A stretch of DNA of 10,574 bases from assembly GCA_018828205.1 (NCBI GenBank), contig JAHJWA010000115.1:1-10574 (forward strand). Reading direction: 5' to 3'. A model generated the notes under the pieces. It saw only the letters and a list, made by a program, of their open reading frames with translations, ran no database searches and was not told the origin of the DNA. The position numbers and the translations under genes were made by a program. Position 1 is the stretch's first letter. The number at the start of each line of letters is the position of its first letter. The DNA comes from Alphaproteobacteria bacterium (GTDB taxonomy: Bacteria; Pseudomonadota; Alphaproteobacteria; Sphingomonadales; Sphingomonadaceae). Below, in pieces: positions 1 through 6,320 of the stretch.

Positions 1-909
1 ATGGTTCTCCATGCTCAGCCGGCGCATTACACGCTCGACGGCGCGCATGGCATCGCCAACCCGCAGGGCCTGCATGCCGAGGCGCTGGGGGTCGATATCC
101 ACGTCACGCTGGCCGAGGGTGCGCCGGTCAAGAATCTGATCGAGGCTGTGCAGATGGCGCATCTCGAGGTCGAGGCGGTGGTCGCGAGCCCGCTCGCCAG
201 CGCCTATGCATGTCTGAGCCCCGAGGAGCGCGATCTGGGCGTGGCGCTGATCGAGATCGGCGCCGAGGTCACCAATGTCTCGGTCCATGCCGCCGGGATG
301 CTGCTGGGGCTCACGTCGATCCCGATCGGCTCTAACGACATCACCGATGCGCTGGCGTCCAGCTTCGGGATCCGCCGCGGTCAGGCCGAGCGGCTCAAAT
401 GCGTCTCGGGCTCGGCGATGAGCAGCCCGACCGACCACCGCGAGATGATCCCGGTCAACGCGCCGGGCGACGATGGCTCCGACGGGCGGCTGGCGCGCGG
501 CGCCGACGAGCACAACCGCATCCCGCGCGCCGAACTGGTCGCGGTGGTGACCGAGCGGCTCTCCAACCTGACGGGCGAGATCCACAAGGCGCTCAAAACG
601 ATGGGATTCTCCGGTGCGCGCAGCGGGCAGGTGGTGCTGACCGGCGGCGGTGCGGAATTGCACGGGATCGCCGAATTCATGCAGGCGGCGCTTGGCCGGC
701 CGGTCCGGATCGGGAAGCCACCGCGGCTGCAGGGCCTTCCCGAGGCGCACGCCACCCCCGGTTTCGCGACGCTGGCAGGCCTGTGTCTCTATGCCGCCGA
801 CGATCCGGTCGACATTCGTTCAGTTGGGCCCAGCTACCAGCCCACCAAGCGCTATCGCGGCATGGGACTGGTCAATCGCGTGTTCCAGGCGGTTCGCGAG
901 TATTTCTGA
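1..909 (+). CDS. ftsA: Cell division protein FtsA, 3' part (5' end outside window)
   Basis: FtsA is the actin-like cytoplasmic protein that anchors FtsZ filaments to the inner membrane and recruits later divisome proteins. The 302 visible residues align from memory with E. coli FtsA (420 aa) from its VLHVLPQEY segment onward, so roughly 120-130 N-terminal residues, including the first phosphate loop, lie upstream. The ATG at base 1 is therefore an internal methionine. Visible parts are the end of the 1C domain, then 2A and 2B; the adenosine-side motif VLTGGGAELHG is intact (about residues 211-221). The C-terminal 16 residues (GMGLVNRVFQAVREYF) form the expected amphipathic membrane-targeting helix. 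The second phosphate motif, DIGGGT in E. coli, reads EIGAEVTN (residues 85-92), which is unusual. ftsZ follows after 133 bases, the normal dcw order. Identity is very secure. Confidence 0.96.
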   Translation: MVLHAQPAHYTLDGAHGIANPQGLHAEALGVDIHVTLAEGAPVKNLIEAVQMAHLEVEAVVASPLASAYACLSPEERDLGVALIEIGAEVTNVSVHAAGMLLGLTSIPIGSNDITDALASSFGIRRGQAERLKCVSGSAMSSPTDHREMIPVNAPGDDGSDGRLARGADEHNRIPRAELVAVVTERLSNLTGEIHKALKTMGFSGARSGQVVLTGGGAELHGIAEFMQAALGRPVRIGKPPRLQGLPEAHATPGFATLAGLCLYAADDPVDIRSVGPSYQPTKRYRGMGLVNRVFQAVREYF

Positions 910-944
910 GCCTGCCGTAGCGGCGATCCACACCGCGCGACCCT

Positions 945-953
945 TGTGGAAAA
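945..953 (-). promoter_or_regulatory. DnaA-box-like 9-mer in the ftsA-ftsZ spacer
   Basis: The minus strand reads TTTTCCACA, which fits the relaxed box TT(A/T)TNCACA and differs by one base from the strict TTATCCACA. It lies 90 bases before the ftsZ start. DnaA is known to act as a transcription factor for ftsZ in Caulobacter, which makes this site plausible, but a single 9-mer can occur by chance. Confidence 0.35.
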
Positions 954-976
954 GCCGATTAATGCTTTGCATGGTC

Positions 977-981
977 GAATC
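977..981. promoter_or_regulatory. GANTC (CcrM-type methylation) site upstream of ftsZ
   Basis: GAATC lies 62-66 bases upstream of the ftsZ ATG. In Caulobacter, ftsZ transcription depends on CcrM methylation of GANTC sites in its promoter, together with GcrA. At least a dozen other GANTC sites occur in this window, many inside genes, so only the position makes this one notable. Confidence 0.35.
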
Positions 982-998
982 AAACTGTGCCAAACTGT
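981..998 (+). repeat. Tandem 8-base direct repeat, 10-base period, upstream of ftsZ
   Basis: CAAACTGT occurs at 981-988 and again at 991-998, one helical turn apart, and its first base is the last base of the GANTC site at 977-981. Spacing on one face of the helix suits a dimeric or tandem-binding regulator, but no known factor is recognised. Both copies lie in the 133-base spacer, whose lower half is clearly more AT-rich than the genes around it. Confidence 0.5.
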
Positions 999-1042
999 AA
1001 CGAACCATTCTCAAATATCTGATTTCCCCGGAGCCAACCTCG

Positions 1043-2866
1043 ATGAGCATCAATATCGGACCCGCATCTTCCGACGATCTGCGCCCGCGGATCACCGTAG
1101 TCGGTGTCGGCGGGGCGGGCGGCAATGCGATCGCCAACATGATGCAGGCCCAGATCGAGGGCGTCGACTTCATCGTCGCCAACACCGATGCGCAGGCGCT
1201 CAGCACCGCTTCGGCCGAGAAGCGCATCCAGCTCGGCCCCGACATCACCGGCGGGCTCGGCGCCGGCGCGCGTCCCGAAGTTGGCAAGGCCGCCGCCGAG
1301 GAAACCGTCGAGGAAATCGAACACGCGCTCGAGGGCGTGAACATGTGCTTCATCGCCGCTGGCATGGGCGGGGGCACGGGCACCGGCGCCGCGCCGGTGA
1401 TCGCCGAAGCCGCGCGCAAGAAGGGTGTGCTCACCATCGGCGTGGTGACCAAGCCGTTCCTGTTCGAGGGCACACGCCGGATGCGCGCCGCCGAGGCGGG
1501 CATCGAGGAGCTGCAGAAGCACGTCGATACGCTCATCGTCATTCCCAACCAGAACCTGTTCCTGGTGGCCAAGGCCGAGACGACCTTCAAGCAGGCCTTC
1601 GAGCTCGCCGACGAGGTGCTTCAGCAGGGCGTCCGCTCGATTACCGACCTCATGGTCATGCCCGGCCTCATCAATCTCGATTTCGCCGACGTGCGTTCGG
1701 TGATGAGCGAGATGGGCAAGGCGATGATGGGTACCGGCGAGGGCGAGGGCGAGAACCGCGCGCTCGAGGCCGCCGAACGCGCCATCGCCAACCCGCTGCT
1801 CGACGGCGTTTCGATGGCCGGCGCCAAGGGTGTCATTATTTCGATCATCGGCGGCGAAGACATGAAGCTGCTCGAAGTCGACGAAGCGGCGAACCACATT
1901 CGCGAACTGGTCGACGAGGACGCCAACATCATCTGGGGTTCGGCGTTCAACCCCGACCTCGACGGCAAGATCCGCGTTTCGGTGGTCGCCACGGGGATCG
2001 ACCAGCACGCGCAGACCTCCGCGCCCGCGCGTTCCGAGACCCGGCCCTTCTCGATGGGCGAATCGCGCCCGCCGCAGCGCCCCGCGCTCGACTTGCCGCG
2101 CCGCGCCGAGGAGAGCGAACCCTTCGAATTGAGCGAAGGCCTCTCGGCTGAGCCCGAATCCTATGACGCCAGCGTATCCCGCAACTCGAACCAGCCCGAT
2201 TATGGCGACGACGAGCCGATGGAGCTGACCGAAGCGGAATACGCCGGGTCCGACGAACCCGCCGAGCAGGGCGGTTCGAGCGCTCCGCGCACCGGCGGCG
2301 CGATGAGCTTCGGCGTCTCCTATCCCGACGCGGACGAGGACGATATCGAGGATGTCGACGACATCGTCGATCCCTTGGCCGGCCTGCGCAACGACAGCGA
2401 CGATGAATTCGACGATTTCGACGATTTCGAGGATGATGCGCGCAGCGCTCCCGCCCACACGCCGGCACCCGCGGACAGCGCTTCGCGGTCGCCCGCGCAG
2501 GGCAACCGCGACGACCGCCGCCCGGCGGGCGAACGGTCGGGCGCCTTCGCGTCGGGCGCGTCGCAGGACGAACTCGAGCTCGATGCCGATCAGATGGAAC
2601 CGACCGACAGCCCGCTGGCTTCCAAGCCCACGCGCCGGCGGATGCCGGGTTCTGGCGATCCGGAGCCTGCCTCGGCGCCGGCCCCGGCGGCCCGCGGCAA
2701 CGCACCTGCGGCCGGCGGCGGCGCTGCGGGCAGCACGCTGTTCGAGCGCATGGCCAACCTCTCGCGCGGCTCGAGCCCGCGCGCTCAGGAGGATGAGGAC
2801 GAGGACGAGGACAACGGTTCGGCGCTCAATATTCCGCGGTTTCTCGGGCGCCAGAACAACCAGTAG
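1043..2866 (+). CDS. ftsZ: Cell division protein FtsZ with very long acidic C-terminal linker
   Basis: FtsZ is the tubulin-like GTPase that assembles the cytokinetic ring. The ATG at 1043 follows GGAG at 1030-1033. The 607 residues hold the N-terminal loop VGVGGAGGN (20-28), the signature GGGTGTG (109-115), and the T7 loop NLDFAD (211-216) with the two aspartates needed for GTP hydrolysis (D213, D216). The GTPase fold ends near residue 320. A linker of about 270 residues follows, rich in Ala, Pro, Ser, Asp and Glu, with a D/F cluster at 450-465 and EDEDEDED at 583-590. The protein ends with the conserved peptide LNIPRFLGRQNNQ (595-607), the usual docking site for FtsA and other partners. E. 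coli FtsZ has 383 residues and Caulobacter FtsZ 508, so the extra length is all linker. No frameshift or missing catalytic residue is seen. Confidence 0.98.
   Translation: MSINIGPASSDDLRPRITVVGVGGAGGNAIANMMQAQIEGVDFIVANTDAQALSTASAEKRIQLGPDITGGLGAGARPEVGKAAAEETVEEIEHALEGVNMCFIAAGMGGGTGTGAAPVIAEAARKKGVLTIGVVTKPFLFEGTRRMRAAEAGIEELQKHVDTLIVIPNQNLFLVAKAETTFKQAFELADEVLQQGVRSITDLMVMPGLINLDFADVRSVMSEMGKAMMGTGEGEGENRALEAAERAIANPLLDGVSMAGAKGVIISIIGGEDMKLLEVDEAANHIRELVDEDANIIWGSAFNPDLDGKIRVSVVATGIDQHAQTSAPARSETRPFSMGESRPPQRPALDLPRRAEESEPFELSEGLSAEPESYDASVSRNSNQPDYGDDEPMELTEAEYAGSDEPAEQGGSSAPRTGGAMSFGVSYPDADEDDIEDVDDIVDPLAGLRNDSDDEFDDFDDFEDDARSAPAHTPAPADSASRSPAQGNRDDRRPAGERSGAFASGASQDELELDADQMEPTDSPLASKPTRRRMPGSGDPEPASAPAPAARGNAPAAGGGAAGSTLFERMANLSRGSSPRAQEDEDEDEDNGSALNIPRFLGRQNNQ
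2411..2428 (+). repeat. 9-base tandem repeat within the ftsZ linker
   Basis: GACGATTTC occurs twice in a row, encoding DDF-DDF, and is preceded by a diverged copy GATGAATTC (2402-2410, DEF). The repeat sits in the acidic part of the linker and looks like a small in-frame slippage expansion. Confidence 0.7.
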
Positions 2867-2892
2867 AGCGCGTTACCCCGGGGGCAGCAAAC

Positions 2893-2919
2893 GATCCCGG
2901 CCGCCGAACGGTCGGGGTC
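2893..2919 (+). other. 11-bp stem-loop after ftsZ
   Basis: GATCCCGGCCG (2893-2903) pairs with CGGTCGGGGTC (2909-2919) around a 5-base loop CCGAA: nine Watson-Crick pairs and two G-U pairs. It starts 27 bases after the ftsZ stop. No T-run follows, so it is not a canonical intrinsic terminator. It could protect the ftsZ mRNA end, or partly separate expression of ftsZ from the gene that follows. Confidence 0.5.
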
Positions 2920-2960
2920 GCAACAGGGCAACATCGCGCCGCGGCGGACGCGGCAACGAC

Positions 2961-2975
2961 GGAGCGCAATTCTTG
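2961..2975 (+). promoter_or_regulatory. Ribosome binding site that fixes a TTG start
   Basis: GGAG at 2961-2964 lies 8 bases before TTG at 2973-2975. No in-frame ATG or GTG exists between the ftsZ stop and the signal peptide that this start opens, so this pair decides the start of the TPR/SPOR gene. Confidence 0.75.
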
Positions 2976-4700
2976 CCATCGCTTGCCCGCTTTTCCCTGA
3001 GCCTCTCCTTGAGCGGACTCGTGCTCGCCGGACTGCCGCAGGCGGTCGCGGCGCAGAACGAGATTGTCCAGCCGCTGCCGCCGCCCGAAGCTGAGGATCT
3101 CAACGAGGCGCTGCGGCGGCTCTCGCAGAGCCCCTCCGATCTCGATGCGCTGCTCGAAGCGGGCGAGGCCTCGATCGTGCTGGGCGACAGCGACGCCGCG
3201 ATGGGGTTCTTCGTGCGCGCGCAGGACCTCTCTCCCGCGAACGCGCGCATGAAGGCCGGCCTGGGCAGGGTCTTCCTCGCCGAGGGGCGCGCCATCGAGG
3301 CTCTGCGTTTCTTCGCCGAAGCCGAAACTGCCGGTTACCCGCTTGTCGAGATGGCCGCCGATCGCGGGCTCGCCTTCGATCTGGTCGGCGACAATCTGCG
3401 CGCGCAGGAGCTCTATCGTCTCGCGCTGGCGCGCAATGACGATCCCGCGACCAGCCGCCGTCTGGCGCTGAGCCTCGCGATCGCGGGAGAGCGGGCGGAA
3501 TTCGAACGGATCCTGCTGCGGCAATTGCAGGACGAGGATCGCGCCGGGTTCCGCACCCGCGCCTTCGGTCTGGCGATTCTGGGCGACGAGCGCGAGGCGA
3601 TCTCGATCGCCGAGGCGCTGATGCCGACCGATCTGGCGCTGCGGATGACGCCCTATCTGCGCTATATGGCACGCCTCACCAAGGCGCAGCAGGCCGCGGC
3701 CGCCAATCTCGGGACCTTCCCCCGCGCCAGCGACATCGGCCGCGATATGCCCGCGATTGCTGGCTATTCGGATCAGGGCAGCGCGATCTCCCGGCAGGCG
3801 GATGCCTCGCTGACCCCGAGCGGCCCGGTGATGGGTTCCAACCGTCCCTCGCAGGCCGCCGCCATTCCGGCTGCGGCTCCCCGGCAACCGACCCGCGCGG
3901 AACGGCGGCAGGCCGAACGCGGCGAGCGCCAGGCCCTGGCCGGGCTCGATCCGATGTCGCGCGCGCGGGCCCGATCGTCGCAGGCTCAGACCACTCCGGC
4001 GCCCGCACCCGCTCCAACCCCGGCAATCACCCCAACACCGGCGCCCGCTCAAGCGCCGAGGCCCGCCCCTGCGGCTGCTCCTGCTCCTGCTCCAGCACAG
4101 CGAGCGATCGCAGTGCCGACCGAGGCCCCGCCGCCGAGCGCGACCGTCGCACCTGTCCAGGGACCGGCCATCGGACGCGAGGAGCGCATCGAAGCGTTCG
4201 ATCTGCCCGCGTCCACCGCGGGGGCGGGGGAGCCGGCACCGGTCCTTGCGCCCGATCGCGGGCCGCTGCCGGCCGGCAGCCTCGAGGATGTCTTTGCCGA
4301 GTTCGAAGCGATACCGGCGGCGCCCCCCAGAGCGGTGCTCGGGGCGGTCGATGTCACCGCCATCCAACCGCCGCGCGAGCGGGCCGCTCCGCCGCCCGCG
4401 CCCGAACGCAAGCCGCCGCCCCCGCCGGTGCATCCCGCGCGCCATTGGGTGCAGGTCGCCACCGGTCGCGATCGTGACGCGCTCAAATTCGACTGGCGGC
4501 GCATCTCTCGCAATGCGAAGTCGCTGCTCGATGGGAAGGGGCCCTTCGTGACGCCCTGGGTCGAGGCAAACCGCCTGCTGGCCGGCCCCTATCCCAGCGC
4601 CGGCGACGCGCGCGAAATCGTCACCCAGCTGAAGGCGATGGGGATCGACGCGTTTACCTTTGCCAGCCCCCGGGGTCAGGAAATCGAGACGCTCGACTGA
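2973..4700 (+). CDS. Exported TPR and SPOR domain protein (TTG start)
   Basis: Starting at TTG 2973, the 575-residue product opens with a Sec signal peptide (MPSLARFSLSLSLSGLVLAG, then LPQAVAA; likely cleavage after A27), so the mature protein is periplasmic or outer-membrane facing. Residues about 43-200 form helical repeats with TPR spacing (for example residues around GEASIVLGDSDAAMGFF). A Pro/Ala-rich flexible region follows, most extreme around 340-378. The C terminus (about 489-572; begins HWVQVATG and includes RLLAGPYPSAGDA) is a SPOR domain, a fold that binds septal peptidoglycan lacking stem peptides. The TPR part suggests protein contacts and the linker would let it span the cell wall. 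The gene lies 106 bases after ftsZ on the same strand, which supports a role in division or septal wall processing. Exact function is unknown. Confidence 0.88.
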   Translation: MPSLARFSLSLSLSGLVLAGLPQAVAAQNEIVQPLPPPEAEDLNEALRRLSQSPSDLDALLEAGEASIVLGDSDAAMGFFVRAQDLSPANARMKAGLGRVFLAEGRAIEALRFFAEAETAGYPLVEMAADRGLAFDLVGDNLRAQELYRLALARNDDPATSRRLALSLAIAGERAEFERILLRQLQDEDRAGFRTRAFGLAILGDEREAISIAEALMPTDLALRMTPYLRYMARLTKAQQAAAANLGTFPRASDIGRDMPAIAGYSDQGSAISRQADASLTPSGPVMGSNRPSQAAAIPAAAPRQPTRAERRQAERGERQALAGLDPMSRARARSSQAQTTPAPAPAPTPAITPTPAPAQAPRPAPAAAPAPAPAQRAIAVPTEAPPPSATVAPVQGPAIGREERIEAFDLPASTAGAGEPAPVLAPDRGPLPAGSLEDVFAEFEAIPAAPPRAVLGAVDVTAIQPPRERAAPPPAPERKPPPPPVHPARHWVQVATGRDRDALKFDWRRISRNAKSLLDGKGPFVTPWVEANRLLAGPYPSAGDAREIVTQLKAMGIDAFTFASPRGQEIETLD

Positions 4701-4712
4701 GGCCGACAACGC

Positions 4713-4732
4713 TTGTGCACAGCGTTTGCACA
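4713..4732 (+). promoter_or_regulatory. Two tandem DnaA-box-like 9-mers
   Basis: TTGTGCACA (4713-4721) and GTTTGCACA (4724-4732) each differ by one base from TT(A/T)TNCACA, and they share TGCACAG at an 11-base period. They lie in the 130-base spacer between the SPOR gene and the YbjN-like gene. They could be a DnaA titration or regulatory site, or the site of an unrelated tandem-binding regulator. There is no AT-rich unwinding region or replication gene here to suggest an origin. Confidence 0.35.
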
Positions 4733-4830
4733 GACGAAATCGGTTCTCCCCAGCACCGAGCTCTCGTCAGATTGCCAAGCATCGTGGCCTTCCGGCATTT
4801 ACCATCCATGATCTGGATGGGACGCAATCT

Positions 4831-5331
4831 GTGAGAGCGGTGGAAAGCTACGAGGGGGACGAGGATTCGGCGCCGATCGAGATGCTTACAGCACTGTTCG
4901 AGGCGCGGGGCTGGCCCTGCGAGGCGACTCGCGACGAGATCAGCGGCGAGATTCAGGGCAGCTGGGCTACCTATCAGGTCAAGGGAATCTGGCGCGCGGA
5001 AGACAATGTCCTGCAGGTGCTGTGCCTGCCCGACGTCCGCGTTGCCAAGGAGCATCGCCAGGCGGCGAACGAATTGGCCACGCTGGTGAACGAGCAGCTC
5101 TGGCTCGGCCATTTCGACATCTGGTCCAATGGCGGCGTGCTGCTCTATCGCAACGGAACGTTGCTGGCGGACAACGGCATGCTCAGCCTCGCTCAGGCGC
5201 AGGCGCTGATCGAGATCGCGGTCGACGAATGCGACCGCTTCTACCCGGCGTTCCAGTTCATGCTGTGGGGCGGCAAGAGTCCGCGCGATGCGCTCGAGGC
5301 GGCGATGGTCGACGCTGCCGGCGAGGCCTAG
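4831..5331 (+). CDS. YbjN domain-containing protein (GTG start)
   Basis: This 166-residue cytoplasmic protein matches the YbjN family, which has a fold like type III secretion chaperones and no firmly known biochemical role; E. coli YbjN affects motility and stress behaviour. I choose GTG 4831 because GGGA at 4819-4822 is well spaced, the resulting N terminus (MRAVESYEGDEDSAPIEML) begins directly at the conserved domain, and the reading frame upstream encodes only low-quality basic sequence that overlaps the SPOR gene. Conserved-looking parts are TALFEARGWPCE near the N terminus, SWATYQVKGIWR in the middle, and DECDRFYPAFQFMLWGGKS near the C terminus. No signal peptide or membrane segment is present. 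The preceding gene ends 130 bases upstream and the next gene has its own likely promoter, so this may be a one-gene unit or the tail of the division transcript. Confidence 0.85.
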   Translation: MRAVESYEGDEDSAPIEMLTALFEARGWPCEATRDEISGEIQGSWATYQVKGIWRAEDNVLQVLCLPDVRVAKEHRQAANELATLVNEQLWLGHFDIWSNGGVLLYRNGTLLADNGMLSLAQAQALIEIAVDECDRFYPAFQFMLWGGKSPRDALEAAMVDAAGEA

Positions 5332-5371
5332 CATCGCGGCGAGGGGCGCGAAAAAGGGTTAATCCTGTTGG

Positions 5372-5388
5372 ACCGGCGCCCTTCCGGT
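5372..5388 (+). terminator. Short hairpin with T-tail after the YbjN-like gene (weak)
   Basis: ACCGG (5372-5376) pairs with CCGGT (5384-5388) around a 7-base loop and is followed by TTT. The stem is only five pairs, so termination would be weak, but it sits between a stop codon and a likely promoter. Confidence 0.3.
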
Positions 5389-5393
5389 TTTCC

Positions 5394-5422
5394 TTGAAAA
5401 ACACCGCCGCAACGCCGATATT
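5394..5422 (+). promoter_or_regulatory. Likely promoter of the Bax-inhibitor-1 family gene
   Basis: TTGAAA (5394-5399; five of six match TTGACA) is followed after 17 bases by GATATT (5417-5422; four of six match TATAAT). The start codon lies about 60 bases further on. The extended -35 reads CTTGAAA, which also resembles RpoH heat-shock promoters, so control by either the housekeeping or the heat-shock sigma factor is possible. Confidence 0.5.
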
Positions 5423-5481
5423 GTCGCCATGGAGCGGGGCGCATCGTGCGCAAATATCCGCACAAAGGAGTTGGATTAGAA

Positions 5482-6231
5482 ATGGCCGATTGGAACGACA
5501 CTGAACAGCGACGGACGGGCTTCAGCTCGGTCCCGCGCGCTGGCGACGCCGTTGCCCGGCGCGAAACCTTCGATGCGGGCCTGCGCTCGCACATGCTTTC
5601 GATCTATAACTACATGGCATCGGGCGTGCTGCTCACCGGCATCGTGGCGATGCTGACCGCCCGTTCGGGCTTTGCCTACACGCTGGCGCAGGGCGGCCTG
5701 CTGTTCTGGGTCGTGGCGCTGGCGCCGCTCGGCTTCGTCTTCGCGATGAGCTTCGGCGCGAACAAATTCTCGCGCGGCACGCTTCAGGCGATGTTCTGGG
5801 GCTTCGCGATCGCGATGGGTCTGTCGCTGAGCTCGCTGCTGCTGGTCTATACCGGCGAGAGCATCGCTGCGACCTTCTTCGCCACCGCCGGTGCCTTCGC
5901 GGGTCTGAGCCTGTTCGGCTACACCACCAAGAAGGACCTGTCGGGTTTCGGCACCTTCCTGATCATGGGCGTGATCGGCCTGATCATCGCGTCGGTGATC
6001 AACATCTTCCTCCAGTCGAGCATGCTCGAGCTGGCGGTCAGCTTCCTCGGGGTGCTGATCTTCGCCGGTCTGACGGCCTATGACACGCAGCGGCTCAAGC
6101 GCGAGTACGAGCATCTGCGCGGGACCGAGTTTGCCGGCAAGGCGATCATCCTGGGTGCGCTGAGTCTGTATCTCGACTTCATCAATATGTTCCTGTTCCT
6201 GCTGCGCTTCATGGGCGTCAACCGCGAGTAA
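5482..6231 (+). CDS. Bax inhibitor-1/YccA (TMBIM) family membrane protein
   Basis: ATG 5482 is preceded by a strong ribosome binding site (AAAGGAG, 5464-5470) and gives 249 residues; an in-frame GTG at 5446 would place that site inside the gene, so I reject it. After a hydrophilic N terminus of about 45 residues come seven hydrophobic segments, typical of the TMBIM family. Family hallmarks are GLTAYDTQ (D201) and the last helix ALSLYLDFINMFLFLLRF (D232); these two aspartates correspond to the pH-sensing pair described in Bacillus YetJ, a calcium-leak channel. E. coli YccA is instead known as a substrate and modulator of the FtsH protease, and alphaproteobacterial members are often annotated that way. 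The protein sits in the inner membrane. The gene stands alone between a likely promoter and a strong terminator. Confidence 0.93.
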   Translation: MADWNDTEQRRTGFSSVPRAGDAVARRETFDAGLRSHMLSIYNYMASGVLLTGIVAMLTARSGFAYTLAQGGLLFWVVALAPLGFVFAMSFGANKFSRGTLQAMFWGFAIAMGLSLSSLLLVYTGESIAATFFATAGAFAGLSLFGYTTKKDLSGFGTFLIMGVIGLIIASVINIFLQSSMLELAVSFLGVLIFAGLTAYDTQRLKREYEHLRGTEFAGKAIILGALSLYLDFINMFLFLLRFMGVNRE

Positions 6232-6241
6232 TCCGGCTCGC

Positions 6242-6257
6242 TCCGTCGCAGGACGGA
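6242..6257 (+). other. Perfect 6-bp hairpin after the Bax-inhibitor-1 family gene
   Basis: TCCGTC (6242-6247) and GACGGA (6252-6257) pair around a GCAG loop. It lies 10 bases after the stop codon and 12 bases before the stronger terminator hairpin, so the transcript ends in two stacked hairpins. A GACTC (GANTC) site overlaps its right arm. Confidence 0.5.
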
Positions 6258-6269
6258 CTCAACTGATCG

Positions 6270-6302
6270 TGCCCGGGGTGCTAATTGCGCCCCGGGCATT
6301 TT
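6270..6302 (+). terminator. Strong intrinsic terminator
   Basis: TGCCCGGGG (6270-6278) pairs perfectly with CCCCGGGCA (6290-6298). Three further inner pairs (one G-U) close on a TAATT loop, and TTTT (6299-6302) follows. This is a textbook rho-independent terminator for the Bax-inhibitor-1 family gene. Confidence 0.9.
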
Positions 6303-6320
6303 CATATGCGGCGCGGGCGG

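Noticed and set aside
980..2458. Long open frame on the minus strand opposite ftsZ (492 codons)
   Set aside because: It is a codon-bias shadow of a certain gene in GC-rich DNA; the product is an unrecognisable Arg/Gly/Ala/Val-rich mixture with no sensible start region.
2352..2972. Upstream ATG extension of the TPR/SPOR gene
   Set aside because: It overlaps more than 500 bases of ftsZ, encodes basic low-complexity sequence and buries the signal peptide. GGAG plus TTG at 2973 explains the start.
3990..4106. Pro/Ala repeat as a CRISPR-like or mobile repeat
   Set aside because: The repetition is at the protein level (AP-rich periplasmic linker), with irregular codons and no spacer structure.
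2826..4709. Long open frame on the minus strand opposite the TPR/SPOR gene (627 codons)
   Set aside because: Arg/Gly-rich low-complexity product without domains; the plus strand has a signal peptide, TPRs and a SPOR domain.
4713..4732. Chromosomal replication origin
   Set aside because: Only two imperfect boxes, no AT-rich unwinding region and no neighbouring dnaA, hemE or parAB genes.
4660..4830. ATG 4660 as the start of the YbjN-like gene
   Set aside because: It overlaps the SPOR gene and adds 57 residues of arginine-rich sequence unlike the family; GTG 4831 has a spaced ribosome binding site.
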